From NCBI RefSeq assembly GCF_026914265.1, contig NC_069124.1:29937423-30001422 (forward strand): a DNA stretch of 64,000 nt. Direction: 5' to 3'. The position numbers were made by a program, and so were the translations under genes. The notes beneath the pieces were generated by a model that saw only the letters and a list, made by a program, of their open reading frames with translations, was not told where the DNA came from and made no database searches. Below are positions 11,667-24,700 of this stretch, piece by piece. The number at the start of each line of letters is the position of its first letter. Position 1 is the stretch's first letter. Source of the DNA: Mya arenaria. Lineage: Eukaryota > Mollusca > Bivalvia > Myida > Myidae.

Positions 11667-12764
11667 GTTCGTACAAACAGCGCTTCACTTAGACAGTAGA
11701 CTAAGTTATGCCGTAATGTAACAGCGAAATTCACACGGAGAATACAATCATGACATTTGGGCAAAGATAAAGTTGCAAGACGCCTAGATACAATTTCTTT
11801 TTTACAGTGAGTTTGTTGTTGCTCTGTTTTTAAAAGGAGGAAATACCAGAGGTACCTCCTGTGATGGCATGTGTGTGAAAACATCACCATGACCTTATAC
11901 ACGATAAAATGTGTTTGCCATTTGGCTATTTGCAAATTGTTAAGTTGAGTTGAGTTGAGTGCACGTATTAAATCGGAGCTTATGCAACGTGATATTCAAA
12001 TTCAAACCAAGTATTGACATTTCATTTAAAAAATAATTCAATGACAAGCGAGCAAAGCGAGTGAGACAACTTTTGAATGGGACCGAAAGTTTGTGCATAC
12101 CACAACATTAACATATACATATTGCAACCGTGACAACTCGGCCATCTCCGGCAAGCTTAGAAATAGAAATTTCTGTTGGACAATGCATAGCCTACAGTTA
12201 AAACTTCACCCAGGGGTCTTGAAATAGAAGCAATATCAATTATAGGTCGAGTGGAATTTCGCTTTTTTTATTATTAGAGATGTGTTTACGCTGTAAATCT
12301 AAACATCTATATATTGTCTACATTTTTTTTTAGTAAGTTATAACTTATAGTCCCTGTCCCAATATTATCAGATTTTACTTGAACATTTAATATACGTGAC
12401 TAGCGCTCAGCGATTCCTAGATTCTGCATCGAAACACAATGTATATGTATTCTGTTTGATTGTTTTCTTAATGAATTCGATTCCCGTTTTATACTACTCT
12501 ATTACACGGTGCCTATCCATATCGGTACCCTCTTTGCGAAATCTACTGTTCTGTGGTATACTTCTTTTGCACATGATATAACTCCTTACATCAGTAGAAT
12601 GATTATTAACTGGATTGTTGTCCACCGATTTGCTTTCAGCAGAGAATGACCGGCGCATGTGGAAAAATGGTTCCGTTTCAGTAGATTTCGCAAAGGGGGT
12701 ACGATATGGATACGCACCGTGTATTAGTGGAATCCGCCGTAATTAAACTCGGTATCCGGAATAC

Positions 12765-13098
12765 CATTCGGAACTCCTCGGCCATTTTTTTCAAAAACAA
12801 CCTCGGATGTATATGGACGGTTTACATACTTAAAAAGTGGTACGTTTAAGTCCGCTGCAAATAGATCGCGTAGTAATCTTATTTAGTAGTTAAAATTTAT
12901 GACTTAACTCTTGGGAATCGTAATTATGTTTGCAATAATACACTTCACTGGCAATCAATTTAAACTGAGAGCAATGAATACAGCTCTTAAACACTACATT
13001 TAATTAATGCTTTTATTAAAAAATACGGACTACTTCAACAGATGTACCGGCATACATCCGAGGTTGTTTTTGAAAAAATGGCCGAGGAGCTCCGAATG
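12765..13098. mobile_element. MITE B copy 2, 9-bp TSD
   Basis: 334 bp with the same inverted ends as the other MITE B copies and a perfect duplication CCGGAATAC on both sides. It lies between the EEP and R9AP-like genes. Confidence 0.85.
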
Positions 13099-13947
13099 CC
13101 GGAATACCACCACAAATAACCCGGAACCCGGCTTCGCCACTAGAACATATACATAGAAGTGTTTATAGAATGCTCACTTTCTTAAAGCATTCCAAATGTC
13201 GTTGTTTTTTGCCAAGTGGTAAGACTTAAGGATACGCTGAAGGGATCACTGTATCTGTTTTCAAAGAAAAACTAGATAATTCAATCATCATATTTTGGTT
13301 TTCATTTTTTTAAGCATATGACTATAAAAACAAGATAAAATAAAAGAATGTAGAAACAAAGGTCGAAAGAGAAAACCAAAAACTCTCAGTATGTAGAAAA
13401 CTTTTCTTTCAAAATTTCATCAAAACAATGCAATATTTAACAAATCTAAACACAATCTAAGGCCTAAAAATACATTGAGTTCGGGTTACCCGACCCTACC
13501 TACGAAATAGGTGCCGACCGTACCGTTTTGAATTTTTAGTTTGAAAAAAAAAGGAAAAACTAACTAAAAAATCTTTTCAATATGTAGTTTAAACCCTTGA
13601 ATGCTTCATACGGAAAATAACTTTAACACCATTCTTCAATGATGAAAATGACATTCTTATATAAAGGCTAATATTTTTTTTTTAAAAGGCTATCTACCCT
13701 ACCTATTTTTGAAAAGGACGTAACCCTAACCAAACATTTTTTAGGCCTAACTAGGTTATTGTCTCATATACTACTTCGCGAAATGTCAGGCATAGAATCA
13801 TTGTAAAATGTCTACAGGTGAGTCTGCACAAAGCCCTTTTTCTGGATATTTTCAGTGCAAAAAAAAGGAAATAAACATATATTTGCCTCAAATTCATTCT
13901 CCTTTAAAGAATTTAACAAATCGAAAGACCCTCCTACATCTATTTAA

Positions 13948-14859
13948 TGCTACGTTTACACAATGTTCCCGGTGGCCACGGCAGCCCCGTTTCAGACCAT
14001 CGTGGAGAAAACGGGATAAACGTGAGACGGCGCGGGAGAACGAGATATGCAAACGTGACAGACCGTTATTGCCGGGCATGCCGGGCCAGAATTTTAAACT
14101 GTCAAAAAATTTGCCACGGCAGCCACGGTGAGGATGATACACGTATTAGGTCGTAGTAAAACGGGGTAAACGTAATGACACGTGACAGTACGTGACAGTA
14201 CGTGACAGTACGTAATAGTCCGTTACACAACTTAAAAATCGTCCGTAGGGGGGCGGGAATCATATGTAATCCCCGGCATCTGAAGTTCCTTTCCAGTTTT
14301 GTCACGTTGTGCTTCGTTTTGTCACGGTTTTCACGGCAAGCTAGGGTTAACGATAGCCGTTTCGTTACGTTTCATTTGCGGTGAAAACACAAAATCTTCT
14401 TCATCTTGTGAATTCATGTTTACTTGTAGAAGTATTCTGATACAGTGATACAGTGATTGCTGTTGTTCGGGGGATTTTATTTATACCGTGGACACAAACG
14501 TAACCCAAACTTCTGCGGTGTTCGCGTTCGATGCATAGGAAGCCTTGACAAAACGTGGGAAACGCATCAGACCTGGATGAAGACGTGAACAACGTGAGGG
14601 ATCCCATCAGAACGTATCGGACCGGGACGCAACGTACATGCATCCTTGGTAGACCGCGCCAGGACCTTAGTGGGCCATGGACGAACCACTTTTTCGCCCC
14701 TAAGGCTTGTCACGGTTACCTTGACAAAACGTGAGGAAACTTAGCACAACCTAACAAAACTTGTTTATGGAGACAAAAATGGCCAAAATCACACTGCGCA
14801 ATACGTTTCGGGCAAACGGGGCTGCCGTGGCCACCGGGAACTTAGTGTAAACGTAGCAT
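13948..14859. mobile_element. 0.9-kb non-autonomous DNA transposon with about 45-bp TIRs
   Basis: The left end TGCTACGTTTACACAATGTT continues into CCCGGTGGCCACGGCAGCCC; the right end is the inverse with a few mismatches. The interior has many direct and inverted copies of ACGTGACAG and ACGTTT motifs (GTGACAGTAC repeated at 14178-14210), which are candidate transposase-binding subterminal repeats. No transposase ORF is seen. It lies between the EEP and R9AP-like genes. Confidence 0.75.
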
Positions 14860-15651
14860 AACCCTGTACTATATTTCAACACAATTTTAAACTCTGAAGT
14901 ACACTCTGCAATAAGAACCAGGCTTTTTGCGTTGAAAACTTACTTTTTGCACAAACAACCGAACAAAACTGAAATTGCTATAAATAAACAACCCAACAAT
15001 GTGTGCTTATCATTCGGAATGTATTGGTGAAATTTTGTAAGATAATTAATAATAGTTGAAAACAATAAGCTTGTTTTTTTCACACAATTTCAATTTCAAT
15101 CTCACTTTGGCATATCGTTAAACACAAATAAAAACATATTTGAAAGGATACATACAGTGTGATTGTTTAATATTGTACCCAGCGAAACATGTATATTAAA
15201 ATATATGTTTTAGAAAATGTGTTTCGTATTCAAACCCATTCAGTTTGCATTGAGGCAATATATAGTAAAAGAAACACCTCTTCATTTCACTCTTTCGGTA
15301 TGTCTATGACATATTTGCATGCAATAGTTGTTATGAAATTGCATAAAATATTCAATTTCCTCCAAGGGCTATCTCTTACATGACAGACTTGGTTCGCGTC
15401 TGATGATGTCTGAAGGAAAATTCTCAAGAACAAGCAACAGGTCATAACCATCCTATTTCGTTGGTTAAGCAAAGAAAATGCCCGACACTTGCATATTTGA
15501 GCTCACCATTTCTCGCACAGAGTTGTGTCTCAGTATGTTCGTTCACTGTCACACCGGCATTTTAATAATCCGTGTGATATTCACAGTTTCTATTTGCAAC
15601 GGTCTGTACTTAAGTCGACTTCTGATTGGTTGGATGTTTCTATAAATGTTT

Positions 15652-15756
15652 TCAATCGAGCACACCCATCAGTATTCCCACAATGCCCCCAACAATCACA
15701 ACCATAATAATCACTATCACTATGGAGACACACCGAATCTTCCTGCCCTCGTTATC
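15652..15756 (-). CDS. RGS9BP: R9AP-like exon 7 (C-terminal transmembrane anchor, stop)
   Basis: Acceptor TTTGCAG|GATAAC; phase 0; 34 codons plus TGA. It encodes DNEGRKIRC and then about 23 strongly hydrophobic residues rich in Val, Ile, Gly and Met, ending GVLD. A basic flank followed by a single C-terminal span predicts a tail-anchored protein with its helices in the cytosol. R9AP has the same layout. A variant poly(A) signal ATTAAA lies at 15562-15567 on this strand, downstream of the stop. Confidence 0.88.
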   Translation of the reverse strand, partial: DNEGRKIRCVSIVIVIIMVVIVGGIVGILMGVLD

Positions 15757-18700
15757 CTGCAAATGGAAATGAAACGAAGAGAGTTTTAAAATCACTAATG
15801 CAAATATTATCAAACATCAAGAAGACAGAGCTCCTCTGAAGACATAATTTGTAAGATTTGAAACAAATACTGCAGATAAAATAGCTGTTTACACGACCGT
15901 AAAAAGCAATCAAAGACCGGAGGAAATAACTACTTAGGGAAGAGAACGCTCTTAAAAGACGATGTAATTGTTGCTGGTCGATATATTTTTTCTTCTATCT
16001 TTGAGGCCCATACACGGTGCAAAAGTTGGTTTGAAGCGCCAAAACATGAAATGTTGCAATTTTTTTTTATTAAGTTTGGCGTTCATTTTAGCATGCATTA
16101 TACAAAATACAAAAATCCTTTGAAACATGTTTCGGTGAAATAAAGAGTAGAGCAATTTTACGAAAGGTGATTTTTTTTCAGGTTTTTAATCAAAAACCAT
16201 TTGCATTTATGTGCAAGTCTCTGTACAAAATGATATTTTTTCTGTCAACATATTCAAGACTTCCGGGAAAACAATGTCATGTGGGGATTGCTTCTATTTT
16301 AAGAAATATATTTGCAGTTATTTATTTGCCTTCCCAACCCTCTTTTGCAATGTAAACGGCATTTAATCATGGGTTCGTTTCAAAGGTTTCATGATGTACA
16401 CCACTACCAGCAAACATTTTGTTTCAGCAATGAACAATTATCGTGACTGGTTTCTAATAAAATTACGGCGTTGAAAACATTGAAAGGCTGTAAACGCGAC
16501 AAGCGTGATTTTACTTTTGTACAATTCGGTTCAGTCAATAAAAATCGACTCCGAAAAAATATTTTGAGTGGCCGCAAACTGTTAACAATACGTGCTTTAA
16601 CCTAAGTATAGATAATGCAAATTGATGGAATTTTAATAGAATCAGCTAGTTTCATTACAGAAAGTGATAAACCTATATTTACTAGCCCAAGGATATATGG
16701 ACAATGCTTTCATGCTATTGTAAAGCTAATGTTTTCTCGGAACTTGGGACTTGGAAACATATTTACAAATAGTAATAATATATGAGCTATCAGGATATGT
16801 TTTTAATTTTATTATTATTTGCCAATGATATGTTGAACTTTGTGAAACCCCAGAAGATTTACACTAGTAATCTGATTACCCATACTCAGGCCCCAATTGC
16901 TCGACACCTCTCAAGTTCCTTATAAAAGGATTAAGGTAAGCTCACTATTTTTGTTTATCAATAATTTGCGTAATATTTACTTCTTCAAGAGTTTCTATAC
17001 TTTTAGAGAGGAACTATCCGTAAGATTATCACAATAAACCATTTTCCTGTTATCAAAATTCAATTTAAGTATGTGTATTGGCTAATTGAAATAAGCTACT
17101 TGAGACGGTAAGCTTAAGAAGTTTCGAGAAATTTGGGCAAGTATGGTAAAAAGTTTAAACGCACCGAACTAAAATTTAAGAAGGTATGAATGTTTACGAA
17201 GGTTTCATCTATTATTACATACGAATGTGAAGTATGGGGATTTACACAATCCGCACAGTTGGATAGGATGCATTTTATATTTTGCAAAGTTATATTTGGT
17301 GTTAGACAAACAACCTCAAACGCTTCTATTATCTGGTGAATTGGGTAGATACCCGTTACATATAAATATATACGTACGTAATTAAATTCTAGTTTAAACT
17401 AAAGAGAAGTGATAATATAGATATTCAATAGGTAATTGAAGATGCTATGTTAGATATTGATAATAACAAATCAAACTTGTTTAGTAATGTTAAGAACCTC
17501 CTCAAACGATATGTTTTTCTTTGTGTGACGATTCACATAAACGAACACCATTTCATTTCTATTTTTAAACAATGTCTTATAGACGAATACATTTGTATTT
17601 ACAACAATGGCAAAGAAATGTCAACGGAAATGGCAGTTTAACTGAGTATAAAGAACTTAATACCTCTTGAAGTTGAATCAGTATCGCGTCAAGAATTTCT
17701 TAGAATTTCTATAACAAAGGCCGACTAATAGTAGGTGGTTTGTGCGTCAACTAATGTCTCACGATTGTCGTGACAATTGTACATCATTCTTAATGGCAAA
17801 AGCCTTTTTGTGCTTCAGAGATATGTTCGCTTCATATGTGCTCATAAACTTATCATACGAAGAATTAATTGGTAAAAAATCGTATAAACCTTGGAAATAT
17901 TGTCGGAAGAAAATAGCGATTCATCGTCTCTATTAAGGTTCACTATACATATCCATTCTACCAACTAAGTAATTATGTTTGATCATTATTCAGTAATTAA
18001 GTAATAAGGTTATTAAGAAATTATTTTTAAGAGACTTTGCCTTTAATGATGTATGAGTGTCGGTCATCACAGATTTTTAATACACGTTTTTGTTAATAAC
18101 TCTCTCATTATCATGATTAAATACCTCAGATAGTTGTTCTGTATTAGTTGTACTTTCTGCAAAAGACTCCCCATTATCTAAAATGAAAAAAAAAAAAATC
18201 TTTTGTTGTCAATCAGAAAAAAACATATATATATATATATATATTAGGATTATTCGTAAATATCATTCTACTTAAGAATAAGACGTTAATATTAAAGTAC
18301 ATCAGGTGGTCGAACGTACTAATATTTTTAAGTCTCATGAAAAATAAGCATGTTGATACATAAATGGAAAAAAACACACAATAATAACACAGAAGTACTT
18401 ATGGAACTTGACATTCTACAATTAAAAACCGGCGTTCGCGTTCACTCCCTACGTTCAACATGTAGACAAGGAGTCAACTTGATTCCCAGCGAAGTGTATT
18501 TTTGCATAAATAATTATTATTCCAAAAAAAATCTTAAGGTTTAGCTGCTTAATTGAAATTACTACTCGAACTACTTACAACGTAGATGCACCGAATTTGG
18601 ATATTGTAAACCGTCCATATACACCGGATGCATTCGGAGCTCCTCGGCCATTTTTATCGAAAACAACATCGGATGTATTTAGACGGTTTACATACTCAAA

Positions 18701-21700
18701 AAGTAGTACGTTTAAGTCCGCTGCAAGTAGATCGCGTAGTAATTTTATTTAGCAGTTAAACTTTATGACTCACCTCTTGGGAATCTTAATTATGTTTGCA
18801 ATAATACACTTCACTGGCAATCAATTTAAACTAATATCAATAAATACCACTCTAAAACACTACATTCAATCACGGACCTATAAACTTATAAGTCCATGAG
18901 TCAATTAATGATTTTCGATAAAAATGGCCGAGTAGTTCCGAATGACACCGGATGTTGTTATCGATTGAAAATGGCAGAGGATTTCCGATTGTGTAGTCAT
19001 ATTAATGTGTAATGTACTGACCGACAGTAATGGTGAACTTTTCCGTCTCAATCTCCGGGTCTATTTCCCAGGACTGGATGGCGATACTCTGGTTCATCGA
19101 GTATATCAGCTCCCGCAGGTCGTCTATCTCCCTGAATACAACCGACATTTTCAGTCAATGGAATTGCAGATAGGCAATCATAAAGTACTGGGATTAAGAA
19201 ATGCAACTTCTGCGGGCCTTAATTGCCCGTCTTCTGTCGCTATTATGTTCAGTGTGTGTATACCACGTGATAAATTACGTCATATGTGCTACATCGGAAG
19301 TCCACATTTTGCTTAAAATGAAGACTTAAATCAAAGATAACTTTTCCTTTACTACACCATTTTTAATTAAACAAAGGGCAGTCCATGCCGCTTAAATAGC
19401 CCCGCCTTCCTTGTATTACCGAAGTTTGATAAGATGATTAGTTTCATCAAACATTTCGACAAACCTGTTTCCAAAATAGTGTTTTGAAGTTCTCCGTCAG
19501 ACGGCCGTATTGTGAAAAGGTTTGTCGAAGTGTTTTAAGAAACTAAAACCTCAATCAAACTCTGGTAAAAGACCGAAGGTGGGGTTCCGTAAGCGGCGTA
19601 ATCTGCTCTATGTTTCATTTAAAATGGTGAAGATAGTGAAGTTATCTTTGTTTAAAGACTTCAATTGAAGCAAAATATTGCCTTCCGACGTAGCATTTGT
19701 GACGCAAATTATCACGTGGTATACACACACTGATGTTGAGCTCTTCTTAATGATCGAAATAAAAAAGAATATGATTTGTGTACAGGTATCAAAATATTAA
19801 CTTTCAGTAGAAAATCAATTAATTTATACATATATTTACAACAGGTGCTAAGTAGCTTTAAAGAACATAAGGGCATTAACATGACGTAGTTTAAGTTGGC
19901 TGATTGTTTAGTAGTTGTTTATTGCTTTTTTACGGTGCAAACAGCCCGATGACGCTGAACATAGAATGGGTCTGGCATGGTCTGGCCTGACTACTGATTA
20001 CTCCGCATAAGTCCACCATAATTAGCAATTTCAATTTCAGACAGCCATCTCATCAGCGAGCGTGTCATATGTGAGATTGATTTTGCAAATTGTTTATTTT
20101 TAGTTGTAGTGAGGTATATTTTAATGTTTAACACAAATGGCTTGGCAGAAAATGTGACACTATGTTTACTATAATTTCCAAGATGACATTTCTATTTTAA
20201 AATTAGTCAATTAGGTATAACTGTCAATGTTAATTAAATTTGAACGCATAGTGGTGTGTATTTCTCATAAGGATCGTACAATTCAAAGTCGATCGAAGGG
20301 AGTGAACTCCTGCTTTAGTGTCGTACATAACCTGTACAGTTTTAGTTACATTTAACCTCAAATAATTAAAAAAAAACAACATAAAGCTTATGTGTGACTA
20401 AAATACTGGTAATATGACACCAAAACATATCCTTCAAACGACTGTGGTATGGAGTAACAATTAATACATTGTATTACTGTTGCCATGTACATTTATTGAC
20501 ACATTTAACCTAAACGTGCTTAAAAAACAACAACAGACTATTAGGTTAAATGTCACTAAAATACAGGTCATATGACACCAAAGCAGGAGTTCATTCCCTT
20601 CAAACATCTGTGGTATGGAGTAACAATTAATACATCGTATTAATGTCGCCATGTTCATTTAAAGAGACATTTAACCTAAAAGTATTTAAAGAGCAACAAC
20701 AGACTATTAGGTTAAATGTCACTAAAATACAGGTCATATGACACCAAACCAGGAGTTCATTCCCTTTAAACGACTGTGGTATGCAGTAACAAATTCATAC
20801 ATTGTATGCATGATGTCATGTACATTTATAGTGACATTTTACCTAAAAGTATTTAAAAAACAACAACAGACTTTTAGGTTAAATGTCACTAAAAACAGGT
20901 CATACGACACTGAAGCAACCCTTCAACGACTGTGGTATGTTGTAACAATAAGTACATTGTATACTAAATAAAACTTATAATGATGACATTATACGAGAAC
21001 TATTAAAGATCTGGCGGTCTCGTACCTCTGCAAGTTTTCATCTACGCCGGTGGAGAGGACGTCGCCGCTACCGAAACTTTTCACTGAGAGGATGTCTGTG
21101 CCAGGGAGTCGGTCCACCACGAGTTTGTCGTGCTGTTTCTTTGATAACGGGTTCTCTGACATCCCGGCGTGTATCAGAACATCTAGCTCTGAAACACCAC
21201 ACGATCAGCATTTTTTTTTTAAAAGTGGACAGCCGGCAACTCTACATGTAAATGTATTTGTAAGTATAAAATGGACGTAGAACGTTGACGTCACCTCCAT
21301 CACTAAGCTGTGTTCGTTTAACCGACTTTATACAATTTGACAAAAGATAATTATTCACATTTACCCCTTTAGTAAACCACTTATGTCTGTAAAGCCGCGT
21401 TTCGGGAAATGACGTCCACATGCATTGTACAGTCAAATTCTTGACCGGGGGGGGTGAACTCTTTCTGCACGGGTTGCCTTACACACCTCACTCGGCGGTG
21501 AAGTCTGATTGGGCGGTGAACTCCGTGAACGATGTCTGCACGAGTAGCGTGACGTACCTGACTGGACGGTGAACTCCGTCTGCACGAGTAGCGGGATGTA
21601 CCTGACTGGACGGTGAACTCTGCTTGCACGAGTAGCGGGATGTACCTGACTGGACGGTGAACTCTGCTTGCACGAGTTGCGGGATGTACCTGACTGGACG

Positions 21701-24700
21701 GTGAACTCTGCCTGCACGAGTAGCGGGAAGTACCTGACTGGACGGTGAACTCTGCCTGCACGAGAAGCGGGATGTACCTGACTGGACGGTGAACTCTGCT
21801 TGCACGGGTAGCGGGACGTACCTGACTGGACGATGAACTCTGCCTGCATGGGTAGCGGGACGTACCTGACTGGACGGTGAACTATGCATGCACGGGTAGC
21901 GGGACGTACCTGACTGTACGGTGAACTATGCCTGCACGAGTAGCGGGATGTACCTGACTGGACGGTGAACTCCGTCTGCACGAGAAGCCTGACGTACCCG
22001 ACTGGACGGTGAACTCCATCTGCACGAGTAGCGGGACGTACCCGACTGGACGGTGAACTCCGTCTTCACGAGTAGCGGGACGTACCTGACTTGACGGTGA
22101 ACTCCCCTGCACGAGAAGCGGGATGTACCTGACTGGACGGTGAACTCTGCCTGCACGAGTAGCGGGATGTACCTGACTGGACGGTAAACTCTGCCTGCAC
22201 AAGTAGCGGGATGTACCTGCCTGCACGAGTAGCGGGACGTACCTGGCTGGACGGTGAACTCTGCCTGCGCGAGTAGCGTGATGTACCTGAATGGACGGTG
22301 AACTCCGTCTGCGCGAGTAGCGGGATGTACCTGACTGGACGGTGAACTCTGCCTGCACGAGTAGCAGGACGTACCTGACTGGACGTTGAACTCTGCCTGC
22401 ACGAGTAGCGGGACGTACCTGACTGGACGGTGAACTCTGCCTGCACGAGAAGCGGGATGTACCTGACTGGACGGTGAACTCTGTCTACAAGAGTAAAGTG
22501 ACATACCTGACTGGACGGCGAACTCTGCCTGCATGCGTACCCTGACGTACATGACTGGACGGCGAACTCTGCCTGCACGAGTAGCCTGACGTACCTGACT
22601 GGACGGCGAACTCTGCCTGCACGAGTAGCGTGACATACCTGACTGGACGGCGAACTCTGCCTGCACGAGTAGCGTGACGTACCTGACTGGATGGTGAACT
22701 CTGCCTGCACGAGTAGCGTGACATACCTGACTGGATGGTGAACTCCGCCTGCACGAGTAAAGTGGTAAAGTACTGCTCTTCAAGGTACTCGAGACACGCA
22801 GAGAAGGCTCGGTACATCCTCTCAAGGTCCTCGTTTAGCCCGGACCGAGACCTACAATATACATGTCATACATGGAAACACGTGTACACTGAACACCTTT
22901 CATATAGTTCATAGATTTTCTTATGACATATTATTATTTATTGACCAATCAATAAACACAAATCAATTTCATTGGTCAACTGTCATTTTTGGATAAATAT
23001 CGATCAATCAATAAACACTAAAGACTTACTTGAACCAAACCAAAGAATTAAGCGGTTTTATACAATTGGCTGTTGGTTACTTTTAAACTGTAAGATTTAA
23101 ACATTTAAAAAAATAAATGTGGCATAATTCATAGAAAAAATAGTCTGTACCTTTTCAATACGGGAATAAGTTTAATTTGAGCTTGTTTCGCGTGGTCCCA
23201 CATACGTAAACGCGCCATCTTCAACTTCCGGCGAAGGAGGTCGCAGTCGGTGCGCGTGCCCAGCAGGGAGGCGAGGATGCAGTAGCGCGCCGTCTCCTCG
23301 TTGAGGTCCGTCAGTATCTGTTGTAGGTATCATGTGCATATTTAGCAATTATTAATCATTGGTTACAGGACAATGTGTTAATTAAATCAATTAAATTTAA
23401 AACGATACATTGATGCGAATTTTCAATAAGCAATGTATTTAATTTTATCACCATCATCAACTGAATAACAAAACAGTAGTATAAACAAAAGAAGCGATGC
23501 CGTCAGGAAAACCATCATTGTAAAAACTGGATGACAATTTCATCGCTCGCCTGTTTCACCACGTTTTCCAAGTTTTCAGATCGCTAAATTAATGTCCTGT
23601 AAATAATATAGTGAATTGACCGATTTGCACGCAAACTAACACTTATTTCTAGTGTTTTACGCCCTCAACACCATAATATGAGATGCAAAATCCACTTAAC
23701 GACTACACATTAAACAATATCAGGAAAAGAGTAACGTTTGTTAAAAGGAAAATACAATTGGTTTATCGTAACGACTATGCATTCCATAAGGACGCAATCC
23801 CGCGTAGAAGGGCAAATGAAATGTAAAAAACAAAAACATCAAGTAGATCCTGGCAGCAGGTTTTTTCGTATTGAAATGCCATTCAACTTCAAAACTTACA
23901 AATAGTCAGATCAAATTTTGAATTAAAAATGTGCACATTAGGTTAAAATTTAAAACCTTATGGATTCATCAAATATGGTCGCCAAAATACAAGATGGCCG
24001 CCATCACCGTTAGTATGTAAATAAACACTGGAAATGATCTCGGAAAATCTCGTACTGTATACGCGATAGTTCAAACGGTTTATGTAGACATATAAAGAAG
24101 TTTCCAATCCAAGGTTTATAGGTCCGTGAGGCGTAATATCAATACCTTTCTTGTATCAATTTCCGTGATTAAGTTGTCGGAAATACATTTTTCCGCCATA
24201 TTCACTTGATATGTAAGATCCAGTATATGAGTTTAATTTTTCAAAATATCTCTTTTATTTCAACCGTTTTTGTGAAGTCTAATAACGAAACGCAGGTTTG
24301 TTAAGGGATTACTGTTTGTTTGTTAGACTTGAGCTGCAAAGGAAAGACGGATAAATGTTGCTTCACATATTAAATGCAGTATCGAGTATATCAGCATTGA
24401 TCAGGATAAACGAGTTATTAAACATGTAATTTATCGCAGATTGAAATATATACGTATAATTTACCGCAGATTGAAATATATATATATGTGTGTATGCGTG
24501 TGTAAATTATATTGATATGTATATATATATAAATATATATATATATTATATATATTTGTCCACCCAGATATGTATTTCGGGAAATGTTATTATACAAATG
24601 CTATTGTCTCTTATGATTTATTCTACGATGTTTCGTAAAAACACTTTTATGGCATTAATAAATGCCCTATTTTCATTCAAAGCTAGTGTTACGTTTTCCC

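Larger units (their letters stand above)
11667..15651. other. Intergenic region between EEP and R9AP-like genes
   Basis: It contains MITE B (12765-13098), a palindromic segment around 13460-13750 with TTAGGCCTAA-like ends, and the 0.9-kb element at 13948-14859. The EEP promoter should lie just above 11666, but no TATA box or other clear core element was seen. Confidence 0.6.

Noticed and set aside
21381..22825. Minus-strand ORFs up to 299 codons with SSPSSQVHPATRAG repeats
   Set aside because: Only the first 41 codons, in the exon 3 frame, are supported by homology; the rest is the 44-bp array read in other frames or past the donor.
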